Shown piece after piece: positions 10,346-22,600 of a stretch of 64,000 nucleotides of DNA. Source of the DNA: Archegozetes longisetosus (taxonomy: Eukaryota > Arthropoda > Arachnida > Sarcoptiformes > Trhypochthoniidae); contig JAEMBT020000002.1 in the NCBI GenBank assembly GCA_018873245.2, positions 8,220,001 through 8,284,000 on the forward strand. Direction: 5' to 3'. Position numbers and translations under genes: made by a program. Every line of letters starts with the position of its first letter. Positions within the stretch are counted from its first letter, which is position 1. A model generated the notes under the pieces. It worked only from the letters and a program-made list of their open reading frames with translations, was not told the origin of the DNA and did not search any database.

Positions 10346-12600
10346 ATGGCGGATATTAATAGACAGCAATATAATGACAATCCCATCAGGTATTAAGACT
10401 TTTTAACACTAATTAACTCTTAATTGCTTCTAAACGCATTGCCATTGAATTAATCGACTTGATATGAAGCTATCGGTACATTAAAAGCGACTTAATCAGT
10501 CTTACATTCAGCGCTGCCATGCCGTAAACTCAACGCTATTCCATGCCATCCAATCATTTTATTGTCATCTAATTTACTCTTAATTCAATAGTTTGCCATT
10601 TATTTCAAAATGTCTTTCAAGAGATTGATCGACAAGTTTGAGCTGAAGTTATGATTTTAATCAGATTGATCTATTGATTGATTAGAAATCGTTTTGGCGG
10701 TTCTTCGAGTGGCGGTAATCAGAGATATGGCGAACAGAACTCTTTTAACTCATTCGGCAGCAACCCTCACGACCCGCCCTATACTGTCTTTATCGGTAAT
10801 TTGCCGAATAAAGTAGTCCAGGGAGACATCGACGAGATGTTTAAGAATCTCAGGGTTTGTCACGTTCCATACGATTAATAATCCGTATGAATATCAAACG
10901 TGTTTTTCGTCACATTTTTCTTTGTTTTCTCAACAGCTTCGAAGTGTTCGTCTGGTCAGAGATAAAGAAACCGATCAATTTAAAGGTAATTATATGGTTT
11001 ATTTTTTTAATTTGTTATTTCATTTGAATTTTTTTGTTGGATTCTCGAAATTAAGGATATTGTTATGTCGAGTTCGAAGACGAAGAATCACTGAAGGTTG
11101 CTCTTGAATTTGATGGAGCCGTAAGTCATCTGAATTTGAATTTAATTCTTTGGAACTTATTTTTAATTGCAATTTGAAGGACTTTTGTGGTCATATTATA
11201 AGAGTAAATATCGCAGAAAATCGACGAAATGATAAAAAAGGATTCGGTGGCGGCGGTGGTAACAGAGGAAGAGGTCTCTATGTTTTTATGATTGAAATTA
11301 TAATTGAAATAAGTCGATGTTTAGTCTTGAATATTGATATCTCCGTGATTTTAAATAATTGTGGTTTTAATCGAACCGATTCCCGCTTGTGTTTATACTT
11401 GAAGTACACGCCCTTTCATTCAAAAACAAGTTATTTTCTATGAGCACAGTTAGCCATAACTTATGTTTAAATTATACTCCAATACACATCTTATAATTAA
11501 AGCTGAATTAAATATTGCAAGATCAACCAAATTAGAATTTTTCCTAGTAGGTTCAAATTAAGTGAATTGGAACAAATTTGAGTTAGTCATAGACTCCCTG
11601 GTTTGTCTTTATGACCTGTTTTCGAACTCTTCAAATGAGGTTTTATTTTGATGAGGCTGAGGAAATTTCTTGCATTTCTGGCACTATAGTATTTTTTTTA
11701 AACTTCATTAAACGTTCAGCTAATGATAAATTTAAAATGAGAATCTTTGAGCATGAGTTAGATTATGCCAAACATTTTTAGTTAAATTCGATTGAAACAT
11801 TATGAAGAAAATTTAAACCTATATATGATTACACAGGTTTTGATCGTGAAAGAGGTGGTCATGCAAATAGAGGCAACAGAGGATTCCAAAATAATAGTGG
11901 CGGTCGGGGATATTCCAATGATCGTCAGAATAGATTCAGTGGTGGTGACCGTCGCGTTGGTGGCGGCGGAGGATATTCTAATGATCGAAATTTTGATAAA
12001 AGCGATCGCGGGTTCGATCGAAATAATGAAAGAGGCTTTGATAGAAACAACGATCGAGGCTTCGATCGCGGACCTGATCGTGGGCCTGATCGCGGGCCTG
12101 ATCGTGGGCCTGATCGCGGGTCCGATCGTGGGTCTGATCGCGGGTCTGATCGTGGGTCTGATCGCGGAAACTTCAATCGTGACCGAAGAAACTTCGGCGG
12201 ACGTTATGGCGGAAATTTTAGTGGGAGAGATCGAGATCGAGATCGGCGACAACCACCATCGTCGCAGAGTTCTGAAGAATTCAGAGAATTATCAGCTGAA
12301 GAAGCAGCTAATCGTCCGAAGTATGGGTTTGTGATTTGATTTAATGAACAAACTAATTGATGTCAATCTGATTTCAGACTCAAACTCCTCCCACGAACAG
12401 TTCAAGCACCTATTAATGAATTGGCTGATAGTAGAGCGCGCGAAGCCATTTTTGGTGGCGCCAAACCAAGAGATGAGCGCGAGTACATTGAACGACGTCG
12501 TAAAGAGTCGGAAGGAAAGGACTCAAACGATGGAAAAGTAATTATAAGTATATATTTGAATGAGAGTTTTGATGATTTGATTTGTCTTTTATAGGGTTAA
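10346..12600 (+). CDS. EIF4H: Eukaryotic translation initiation factor 4H-like RNA-binding protein
   Basis: Eight exons: 10346-10389, 10686-10854, 10937-10985, 11056-11120, 11180-11273, 11837-12320, 12378-12537, 12595-12600; 356 aa with all phases agreeing. One RRM (about residues 30-105) has RNP2 YTVFIGNLP and RNP1 KGYCYVEF, with VQGDIDEMFK and RSVRLVRDKETDQFKG as in eIF4H. A glycine/arginine/aspartate-rich middle follows, including nine DRG(P/S) repeats, then the eIF4H tail motifs NRPKLKLLPRTVQAP and EAIFGGAKPRDE. eIF4H stimulates the eIF4A helicase during mRNA scanning. The protein is longer than human eIF4H (about 248 aa) because of the low-complexity middle. The final intron (12538-12594) adds only one glycine before the stop. 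AATAAA follows at about 12611. Confidence 0.93.
12064..12171 (+). repeat. 12-bp coding tandem repeat (DRGP/DRGS), 9 copies
   Basis: Inside exon 6 of the eIF4H-like gene. The unit is GATCGYGGGYCT, encoding Asp-Arg-Gly-Pro or Asp-Arg-Gly-Ser. The arginine codon alternates strictly CGC, CGT, CGC, CGT through all nine copies, so the true duplicating unit appears to be 24 bp. The first four units carry Pro (CCT) and the later ones Ser (TCC/TCT). Confidence 0.95.
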
Positions 12601-13082
12601 TAGAATTTTTGAATAAATAGATAAACAGCGCCTAAATTTATGGAAACATTCATTTTGCATGTTATTTGTCTTCATTTGGGATAATTAAACAGTAATTTAT
12701 AACGTAATATAAGGTACACATTCTGTTTTCCTCTTTGTTGCTATAACTTGATTGCCATGTCTTGAGTTGAGTTTTTATTTTAAATATACTTCTTCAATAT
12801 TAATATTTTGAGTACTAAAATAAGAACATAAGAATTGGAAAATTTTTAACCTACCAATTAGTATGAACTGAATTATTATTTTCTTTGTACTGTGTTATCA
12901 AAAGCCATTACGATTATGATAATTAGTTATTGACTATATCTTTCACGATTTCATCTAAGTCTTCATTATCCACAAATGTAAAAATAGTTTAAAAGTGCTT
13001 TAATGAATTAATTACAAAATACATTTTTACTTTTAAAAAGAAAAGTAATGTTAAATTATTATAAGTTAAAATTGACGTAAAA
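12601..13082. other. Convergent intergenic region eIF4H / SLC13
   Basis: 3' flanks of the two convergent genes, AT-rich. I see nothing else in it. Confidence 0.6.
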
Positions 13083-16000
13083 TCAATTAAGTAAGTGATG
13101 TGTAGTTTTATTGGCGGCCCATTCAGGGAACGAATTCAAATCAAACACCAACTGTCCCCAACTATTTATTAGCGCCAATTCAATTCCGATGCATAATATA
13201 TTCATTAGTATACCGGGTTTGATCTGCACATTAATTGTATTAATACTAATTTGTAACTTATCTTTTCAAACTTAATCAATACATTTCGTAATTTCTAAGG
13301 TTTGCTACTTTTATCAAAACAATTCGACTTGAGAGATATAAAACAAAATAAATGTTATCATTTGATTACCATATCAAAAGTTCTGAGTCCCAAACTTTCG
13401 AACACGATTGCATTAGGTGGCTATAAGTACAAAATCAATTAATTGATTGAATTATTTGAATAAGTGACTCACAGTTGCGACGGGAAACATAAAAGCAAAG
13501 GAGACGCTAATAGTGACCGGCATCAGTAGCATTAACGGATGGATCATCATTTTCAATGCCTATCAAATCAAACAATATTTCTCATTCATTCTAATACATT
13601 TCATCTATTCCTCGATAAACTTAAGCGTTACTTTCATTCCTAATGCAATGTATGACTTACTGCATTTTTAGCTTAGGATGTCCTTACAGTAGATCCTGTC
13701 TAACTCGAACATATTAAATGGCTTTTGGAAATGCGTATAACAATTAAATCATGAACTATGAATAGTATTTTGTTATGTATATGAACCGCTTATAATGCAT
13801 GTTTAAGTTAGATAGGTTCTACTGTATCTTGAAAGCTACTTTAACTTTTCAATCTTTGATAGTTCGAGGAAGGTTTCAAGTATTCAAATAAATTATCAAA
13901 CTTTACCAATCGATTGACTACAGGTAAGAGTACACTAGCAGTGGCTACATTGCTAGCTACTTCAGTTAATAGCCCAGCGCATATTGATAATGCAACCATT
14001 GCGGCACGAGGTGAGAGATGATCGAATGTTGATAACTTTTCACCAAACCAATCCGATAGTCCAGATTTCTATCACATGCAATCAAACAATAAATTAGCAT
14101 AGATTCAAATCTGATTTATTGCATTACAGTGGTTCCTTCTGCTAATGCGAAACCTCCGCCTAACAAAATGATTATACCCCATGGCATCTTTCGGTGAACT
14201 GTTGGCCAATCGAGTAATGTTTTCAGCTTTTTCGGTGGGTTTTCTTCGTAAAATTGTTCTAAATTTGCGGGTACGATAAACATCATAATGGCTATAAGAA
14301 TGGCTGGTGTCGCGTCCTTTATCTGTAATTGAATAATCTTTTTTTCTAATATTTCAATTCAATCAATGAAAAAACTAACGCTTTTATCATCAGTGATCAG
14401 ATCAGCCCAACCCGTGAATATTTCGGGTTCTCGGAAGAACCATAACAAAACCAGAATAATAAAGTGAAAAATGACTCCCTTTTCTTGAAATCTGCACAAA
14501 ATTTAGTTTGATCATTTGAATTCAATGTCTTGATTGAATGTTTTAATTCAATATTAATTCTATTGATTTTCCAAAAGCTAATCTCCAATAAATACTTATC
14601 AATAATTTATTTAAACAATCTTACAAGTTTTATCAATTTTAAGTATTGGTTATCTGTCAAATCGATCAAATGAATTATTGATAAGGAAAATTGACAATTA
14701 TTAATAACTTGTCAGATTTTAGCCTCTAAGTGATTGAATAGTTCGGAGGGCTCAGAATTACTTTTATCCTGAAGCTTCAAAGCGTGCCATAGAAATCAAA
14801 TAATACGAATAGTTAGAGAGTACATAATTTGAGACGACTATACGGTTAGTATAGTCGTAGTGTAGTTTGCGCAAAAAATCATTTACCAAATCTATGCTCG
14901 TTAGAATTTGGTTATTCAATTTCTTTGGTTATGCTTTCTATTGCCTATGATTTCTAAAAATTGAAGTCTTCAAAATACTGTAGAAGTAATTCTGAAACAC
15001 TTCTCTGACAATCTAAGTACCAAAACAACTGAGACCGAGTTTTTGAGTCAATGAAAAGCTTGTATTATGTAATCAATTGATGGGAATGTAGCCAAAAAAA
15101 GGTAAATTGAATATAGAAATTTTTCGCAACTCTTACGTCAATGATCCTAATTCTTGGTATTTCTTCTCGACTACACTTCTCATTTTACTTTCTGATTCTG
15201 CTAATATGGCCTTGCTACGAGTAAAAACAACAAAATAAACTTTGCATCCAAATTATTCAAATCAAAATTAAAATTAACTAATTTTCCACTAATTCAAATG
15301 CAAATATCTAAAAATTAGACAAACTTTCGGTGAATAAACAAAAAGTAGAGTAAAATCCAGGCACATATTACACAAATAAGCATTCCAGGAGCTGCATAGA
15401 CGAACCAGTGGGCAAAAGTCAGATCAGAGCTATCTGGATATTCCCTATTGAAGATGAAAAGTAAATTCTTTTACATGAATCATTTATGATCAGATTTTGT
15501 AAGATTACGTCTCAAATAATCCTTGTAGTACTAAGTTAGTTCCGGTTCCGGTCAGAGTTCCGGTGCCACCAACATTTGCCGAGTAAGCGATCGATAGCAA
15601 TAATGCTTTTCTAATTGTAGCAAGTCGTTTTGGTGTATTTTTATCCGGTTGTTGATCACTTTCATTCTCACATTGATTACTGTTATTATTTGATTGCCTT
15701 GAGTTTGCTTTAGGCGCTTCATCTAAAGTGGTAAATGTAGTTCAAAATCAATTAGTTTTCATTGATAGCCGAATAATTGGTCAAAACCAAAAGTATTTAA
15801 AGTTCTAAACTATGCGAAGGCCGTCCAGAGATCTCTGATTAGCGCAATCATGTAATTAAAGTTAGCCTTCAGTTAACACTTTTTCATATAGTTTGGCTGA
15901 GAAGTAAACATAACTACAGTAATAAAGCTCTCTTTTTATAATGCATTTCTTCAAATTTAAAACTTTGTTCAGATAAAAAACAGCTAAAGCTTTAGTGCTT

Positions 16001-19000
16001 TCGTAATTTTAATCACAAGTCTAATTCTTTACTCATTGACTCATTTTTATTTTTCAAAACTAACTTTTACTAATCAATTGTAATCTTGCAAAAAGTAGTC
16101 TTAGGAAATGGCAAAACAAATTCAATCACTTCAAATAATTCAATCTTAACTCATTCACGAGATTTAGTTAACGAGTTTTGAAAGCGAGAACCTTTTGGAT
16201 TGTGAACACCACTGAAGTGATTATATGTGTTCTAAACTGAAAGTGAGCCACTAAGTAATAAAATTTTATTTCATATGTCTTAAGCTATATTGATAAGCAA
16301 TTTCTAATGGATAGGTAACATGAAAGAAGGATAACTGGTTGAATTTGAAGAACTTAAAAAAGGACTGTAGTATTAATATGATTACCTAGTTCTTCGAGCA
16401 TAGCATCAACTATTGGTACCATCATTGCAGTAGTAGCCGTATTGTTAATCCACATTGATAAAAACATCGTAACCAACATTATTCCTAGCATTATTCTTAG
16501 AAAAGAATCATTAATTAGTTTTACCTTCTAATCTGTTTTCTTGGAAGTCTCGAATTAAAAATTCACGTCAAATTGGTTTGAGAGATTTGGAATTTGTTCA
16601 GAATAATTTAGTGGCATAAGCTAGGTTTGAATGCGTTTTCTATCTGTTTTGCTTATTCTTCTATCCTGTTTAGTCTAACAACATATTTCTGTAACATTGA
16701 TTTACCTAATATTTATTCTCAATAGTAGTTAGTGAAGAAAAATGTTCGAAGCAGTGATTATGTATTCTTAAAGCATATGAACATTCAACATTGAAGAGAG
16801 ATTTCATTTTTAAGCCCAAAGCTGTCATTAAAGACCAAACTAATAACTGAATTTGTTTTCTAATTAATAAAAGTTAAGATTTAATGTGTTATGGAATAAA
16901 AAATGATGATTGCTTGAAATATGAGGATAGTTTGTCAAGGTAATAAAAATGTTTTAGATATTTGAAGTAACCACAAGTTCGAATGCACTTCAATCTAAAC
17001 TACTGTCACTGAAAATATTGCAAAGTAAAATAAGTCAAGAAAATCTGTTTGCCTTCAACAATTCAAATTCAAGAATATTAAACTTCTATAAAAAGCCATG
17101 TTCACTATGTGAGGCGCTAGTAAATTGAAGAACATTTCAAACTGAAGAATATGAGGTTTCTATAAAACTCATAGTTACTTTCGCTACTCCTATGTAAGTG
17201 ATTAGTACAGTACAGTTGGTCAATCTGAAAAATAAGTATCTCTCAGTTATTCAATATGAGTAAGGGTCTAATACTGAAGAACCTAGTAGCTGAAGTAATC
17301 ATCAGTGACAGGATACTCATCAGTGTGATCCAACTGAATTTCTTGCAACGTATAGAAACATTTGACACATTTTCCGAGCAAGTCTTCAAATGAGATGTTC
17401 TAAACATAACTGTAAGCTTGCCATAGGTTTCAACATTGAACTCAAGTATTCAATGTAAGTTTACGCAAATCAATCATTTTATGCCCTTAATGCTAAATTG
17501 TGATGATTTGATACCTTTTAAGACTAGTTCCCATAAGCAGAAGTACTTTCAAAGCAACTCTTTTATGTAAATTACAGTTTTCTATTGCAATAGCCATTAG
17601 AAGACCGCCGACAAACACCATATTAGTTGCCTAAATGAAAAATTTCAAAATCCTTTAGTTACTCTCAAACCCAAATATAACAAAAATCCAAATATTGCTT
17701 AACAATATTTTAACGTAATTCAAATGTTTCCTAAGTTCGCATCAAATCGAACCAAACAGAAAAATCAAAACAGATTTCTAAAAGTTTTGATTCGATTATT
17801 TAATCAGTTATTGTAATTTGAAGGAAAATGTTAAGTTCAAACTAAAAAACTTGAAAATTTAGATTTTTCTATCAGTCAGACCTCCATCTGAGGATCATAA
17901 AGTCTGAGCCATAAGGTGGTTTGACTTGGATCCAATGAAAAATGAAAGCGTTTGTTAGGGTATAATTGCTCATGGGATGATTTTTCTGAGAAATGCAATT
18001 TTTGTATTTTCAAAACATTGCAAAGTTAGGAAACAGTAAAAATAAAATTGAGTAGAGTTAAAAACCTTCATATAAGGCGCGCAAGCGTCTACAGTGCTGA
18101 AAAACAAAACATCTTAATAAGTTTAGACAGTTTTGTACTGAACTGGTTTTGGTAACTAACCTCAAAACTCCGAGTAATGGAAATAACGCGACAGGAATTA
18201 ACGCGGTGGCAAATAAGTTAATTGGTTCCAACATCCAGTACAGCGCCATTATTAGTAATACATAAGCGCATCGAGACTCCTATCATTAAAGCTTTTCATT
18301 AAAACTCTTTATTAAAGCTTTTCATTATAAATCTTCATTAAAACTACTTTTTTAGTCAATACTAAATCTGCATTATGACAATCGCATAGAAATCACTCAT
18401 ATTCTAATCGATTAGAGCTTAATATTTAGAGCTTATGTTGCCTGAAGAAAACTGAATAAAAGCCCCATTCAATATATTGTTGAATAATTTATCTTAAAAT
18501 GACGAGAAAGTCGACAGTGCTTCAGATTTATGGTTAGATACAGATTTTATGAAACTTGATTTTCTCTTAAGCTTTCCCTCCTCTCTTTAGTCTCTTCTGA
18601 TTACTTTCCCGATTGAAACGGTTAAAAACTTTCGTTTATTCGATCCAAATTTGATAATAGTAATAATGAGCTATTGGCAATAATTTCTTGATCAATTGAT
18701 CAAAGTTTTAATCGAGAAGTAATTTTTGCCCTCAGTTTATCTATGTTTTAATTGCTTCGAGCAAACAAACTAACGTCTTAATGCAAATACATGTTCTAAA
18801 CGACTTAATTTAAATCCTGTAACACAAATTAATCGCTTTGGATTGTTTGCTTGAAAATGCTCAAACTTTACTAATTTATAGACGATTGATCTGATCAAAC
18901 ATGGAAAAAGTCTCACTTAAAGTTAGTGTTTGTTGGAAATTAAATTATGAAAATTTGAAAAAGTTTATTAGAAAAAGCAAAAGGGTCTTTCGTGTCTAGA

Positions 19001-19872
19001 GATTTGATTGAATCATGCGATGTATCATATGCACTAAAAATTATCATCTATTGGTTGCGCACTTTTTATAAAATAAAATTCAATATCTGCTCATTGTACA
19101 AAATCGCTTTCAAAACTTAAGACCTCACTCTCAAGTCAATAGTCTTGTAGTTAAATTAATTAAATTATATTTCATTTCAAATTGAGAACAAAGAGATTGA
19201 TTTTTAATTTCAATATCTTGATAAGTTTTCAAGTTCTCGAATGAACTAAATTGAAACCAGTGTTAGAAAAAATTTGATCCCAATTTCTCGAATTGATTTC
19301 AGCAAATATTTATGAATTGGCTGACGAGTAAAATACATGAGATTTTAGTTAAAAAAAAGATCTGTCATTGAATGACGATTTAAAATAAAATTGAAATTTG
19401 CATTGTTATGAATTCCAGTGCATATCAGTATTTGAAAAAAATGTGGATATATGCGAGTAATTGAATGTTTTGCAAACACTTTAATTAAATGTAACGTCAA
19501 TTAAATAAAACTGAGTAGAAGTTTCCATACGAGTTACCATACGATAATTTATTAATATCTCGACTAGCTATATTGCAAGCCATAAAAGTTCTAACTGATA
19601 ATATTTTTCATATCTTTCTTTAATTCATATCGACGTTTATGTTGCAATTTGACAAATTGCAATAGAGTTAGAAGGATTGCGTTAAAACAAATAAGAATTG
19701 AACTCACTCTGGTTGAATCATAAAGAATAAGTGGCAATAAAGCGATTGGGATTATAATAGCAATGATAGTTCTGATCGATCTTCTCAGTACGGTTAATTG
19801 AAAGTTTCTGATTGATTTGATTGGCACCTCAATACCATTCTCACGATCCAATCTCACAACTGTGTTAACCAT
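13083..19872 (-). CDS. SLC13 (DASS/INDY) family dicarboxylate or anion transporter
   Basis: Fourteen exons (from the start): 19708-19872, 18161-18279, 18065-18095, 17515-17630, 16386-16495, 15509-15722, 15325-15444, 15137-15214, 14380-14491, 14128-14322, 13907-14068, 13473-13559, 13370-13420, 13083-13223. All phases agree, giving 566 aa, the usual SLC13 length. Family motifs: [94 protein letters not shown] and [16 protein letters not shown]. It is a multi-pass plasma-membrane carrier for citrate, succinate or sulfate; the substrate cannot be told. The first Na+-site SNT motif reads NNT here. The cytosolic loop (about residues 190-215) is Asn/Gln-rich. Introns of 0.6-1.4 kb hold no other gene; the intron 13560-13906 carries a hairpin element. 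Confidence 0.95.
13685..13826. mobile_element. Short hairpin element (MITE-like), copy C, with TA flanks
   Basis: Best-preserved copy of the family. The left end CAGTAGATCCTGTCTAACT starts at 13687, and the right end reads AGTTAGATAGGTTCTACTG up to 13824. They are reverse complements with a few mismatches and are flanked by TA on both sides, as expected for Tc1/mariner-type insertions. It is about 138 bp with no coding capacity and lies in an intron of the SLC13 gene. Confidence 0.75.
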
Positions 19873-21042
19873 TGTTTGATGATATTATTTATTAAATTTG
19901 TTCGATTGAAATAAAACCAATAAATTGTAAAACTATCTCATATGAAGTAATAATAGTTGTATGAAATGCTCAGTTGCATAGAACGGTACAAACGCATAGA
20001 TTGGAAATTTTCTGTAGTCACTTATAAGAAAAAGTTTTGTTAGCATCAAAATAAAATTGCAATTTCTTCTCAAAGACAACAGGTTTAGATGAATAAAAGC
20101 CCAACTTTGAAAGTTTGACGTATTACCAAATAGTGTGATGTCAAATTAAAATTAGTCTTCTGAGCGAAAAGAGTTATTTAACTATTGAACGAAAGTCACC
20201 AATAAGTTGTTTGTCTATGTGATTATTATTTAAAAAATAATTGAGTTTACCATTCACTGGCTAAAATCCTAATGAGGCTCAGATATTGCAAAACGAATTT
20301 TCATTTCTAAACTTAATTTGGTTGGACAGAAGGCTGAATGAGGTGTGACAAAGTTTAGAGTAGCTTAACTCATTACTGTATCATACATTGAATGTCAAAT
20401 TGCTATAATAATTATAAAAAAATTTATTACTTTTTTTCATGAACTTGACACCTTATATTTCTTCTATTGCTCTTCTAATATCAATTTTTTCAATGATCAT
20501 CCCTCGAGTCAGTCCTACAAAATCTTATCTCCAATTTGTGTAACATTACAGCACAACTCAGCTTAATTAATGAGTGCATTCTTTGAATTCATAAATTCTT
20601 CAAGTAATCAGACAAAGTCATTGTAAAAATGTAATAAAGAAATTGCATGAGTGAATGACAAAACTTTCCATCGGAAGAATGAGTACAAATGCAAATTAGA
20701 ACCAGTTGGCATCTTATCTGATGGATCCTTTGGTATGTCACAATAATAATTGCAAATTATTAATAATATTCAATAATTTAGTCAGGTATACGTTCAATTC
20801 ATTTAGAGAAGACTAAAATAATTAGTCGATAAGATATTTCAAATTTTGCAACACAATTCCAAAAGCCGCTAAATTCTTCAGATACTTTCAAAAAAGCAAT
20901 TTCTATGTGAACAATATTAAAGAAAATGTTTGACTTTAGTTGTTTTAATAGGTCTGTTTACAATTTAACGGAATACTGGAGCCAGGTTTGTAGACAGAAG
21001 AGTTTAGGAGTTTAAAAGTATATTAAATCAAATGGTTTACTT

Positions 21043-21481
21043 CCGATTGACCAACAAATGAAAGACCAAAAACCAGAAGCACAACAAGAAAAGCCCAACA
21101 AATAAAAGACCAACAATTAAATGACCAACAAATAAATGCCTAACAAATCAAATCTCTTAATTTATCAAATAATAGCACAAATATCTGTTTTCAGATTATT
21201 GAACGAGTCACATTTATAAGATGTTTTATAAGTTTCAAAAAAGGGCCTTCAAATTTTGAATTCTCTCAAAACTTCTTATTAGTAATGCACTGATATTTAC
21301 TCTTATTTTTCAATAATAAAATTTTTTGTCTAATTTTAACTATAGAAAAAATATTACTTAAGCATTGCTTAGATGAACTGCTATTCAATAATAACCTTAG
21401 CATAAATTTGTTGGGCTTTTAGTTTTTGGACTTATATTTGTTGGGCATTTATTTATTGGGCTTATTTTGTTGGTCAATCGG
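21043..21481. mobile_element. Foldback element with arms of 15-bp tandem repeats
   Basis: The two ends are perfect inverted copies (CCGATTGACCAACAAA at 21043 and its complement ending at 21481). The left arm (about 21049-21153) is about seven degenerate copies of a 15-mer of the form GACCAACAAATAAAT. The right arm (about 21408-21475) is about five copies of the same 15-mer in inverse orientation. The centre (about 250 bp) is AT-rich without a reading frame. No clear target duplication is visible. Confidence 0.65.
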
Positions 21482-21974
21482 GAGGACACCAATCAAATGC
21501 TCAGATTTCGAACGGCAAGTGCGAACTTTCTTATCAAACTTTTCGTTAATGTTTAGTAATAAGTAATCGATTGATACATCAATTAAACACAGCGTCAAAC
21601 ATTTTTGTAACATCTTATCATTGCAGACTTACGCTCAAGATTTGAAGAAATCTCTGGGAGACTTTGGTCCCCGCTCACTACAGCTATGGTTTGATGACTA
21701 AAATCTTAATCAATATAATGAATAAAATTATTAATTGTTTCCATTTCAATAAATGTCAATACTATTGCATACTTTGATTAGTTTGACCATCAAAATGACT
21801 TCAGGCTGGTTGAAGCCAGTTGAAGAATGCGAGTGAATATCAATTAATCCTTGTTTTCGTATTTTTGATAACTAACTATTCATTTATCATTCTTCTAGGA
21901 TAATTGAAGAGCCGTTCTGTAGAATTGGTTCAAATTCAATGTAGAATTTGCTTTGGGTTCACAATATCTCGTAC

Positions 21975-22600
21975 TGTACAGTCGCACGAATCAAAGTTCC
22001 CTACCGGTGGCATACGTACAATTAAGGACTTTGAAATTTTCTAAGGGATAAGAAGCTTTAGGGCGACAATTTTTAAGTAAAACACAAACAGTTTCAAACT
22101 TCATAAATAATAGATAAAACACACGAAGTTCGAAAAGAGAATTTATTTTTAAAAATTTTCTAATTTTCATCAGTTTAATACTAAGGAAGTTAACTCTTTA
22201 AAGACTATGAAAAATATGAATGTTAATTAATATTTAGTCTAATTTCCATGCTTTTCAGTTACTGATTGCATCCTATTAGGCATTGACTGATATAAATTTC
22301 AACTAAATTTGATTCTCTTAATTGATTCTAAGAATCGCTGATATAATAACGGAACCCTCCTAAAGTTATGTTTATCAGTAATGCGATGTTTGTTAGTAAC
22401 TAGATTACACCTAAAGTGTACTTATATTTTGATTTTCAAATATTAACAGTCGGTTAACAAACTTTTATTTCACTAAATTCAAGCTTAAAGCGATTTTTAC
22501 TAATGATCAGTAAAACTCTTAGGAAATTTCAAAGTCTTTAATTGTACCACTAACTGGTACGTGGAGGAGTCAGAGCTGGTATGCGAACGTTTGTAGTCTT
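21975..22600. mobile_element. Degenerate Tc1-like inverted-repeat element
   Basis: A 30-bp inner inverted repeat (GTACAATTAAGGACTTTGAA at 22016 onward, and its complement at 22518-22547) is flanked by weaker outer similarity. The left outer part, TACAGTCGCACGAATCAAAG, resembles Tc1/mariner termini. The interior has no transposase. Boundaries are approximate. Confidence 0.45.

Noticed and set aside
11800-12252. Long minus-strand reading frames opposite the eIF4H repeat (a Pro-Arg-Ser-Asp repeat protein)
   Set aside because: They are antisense shadows of the tandem GATCGYGGGYCT repeat; a 12-bp repeat without stops stays open in several frames. The plus frame joins conserved eIF4H exons.
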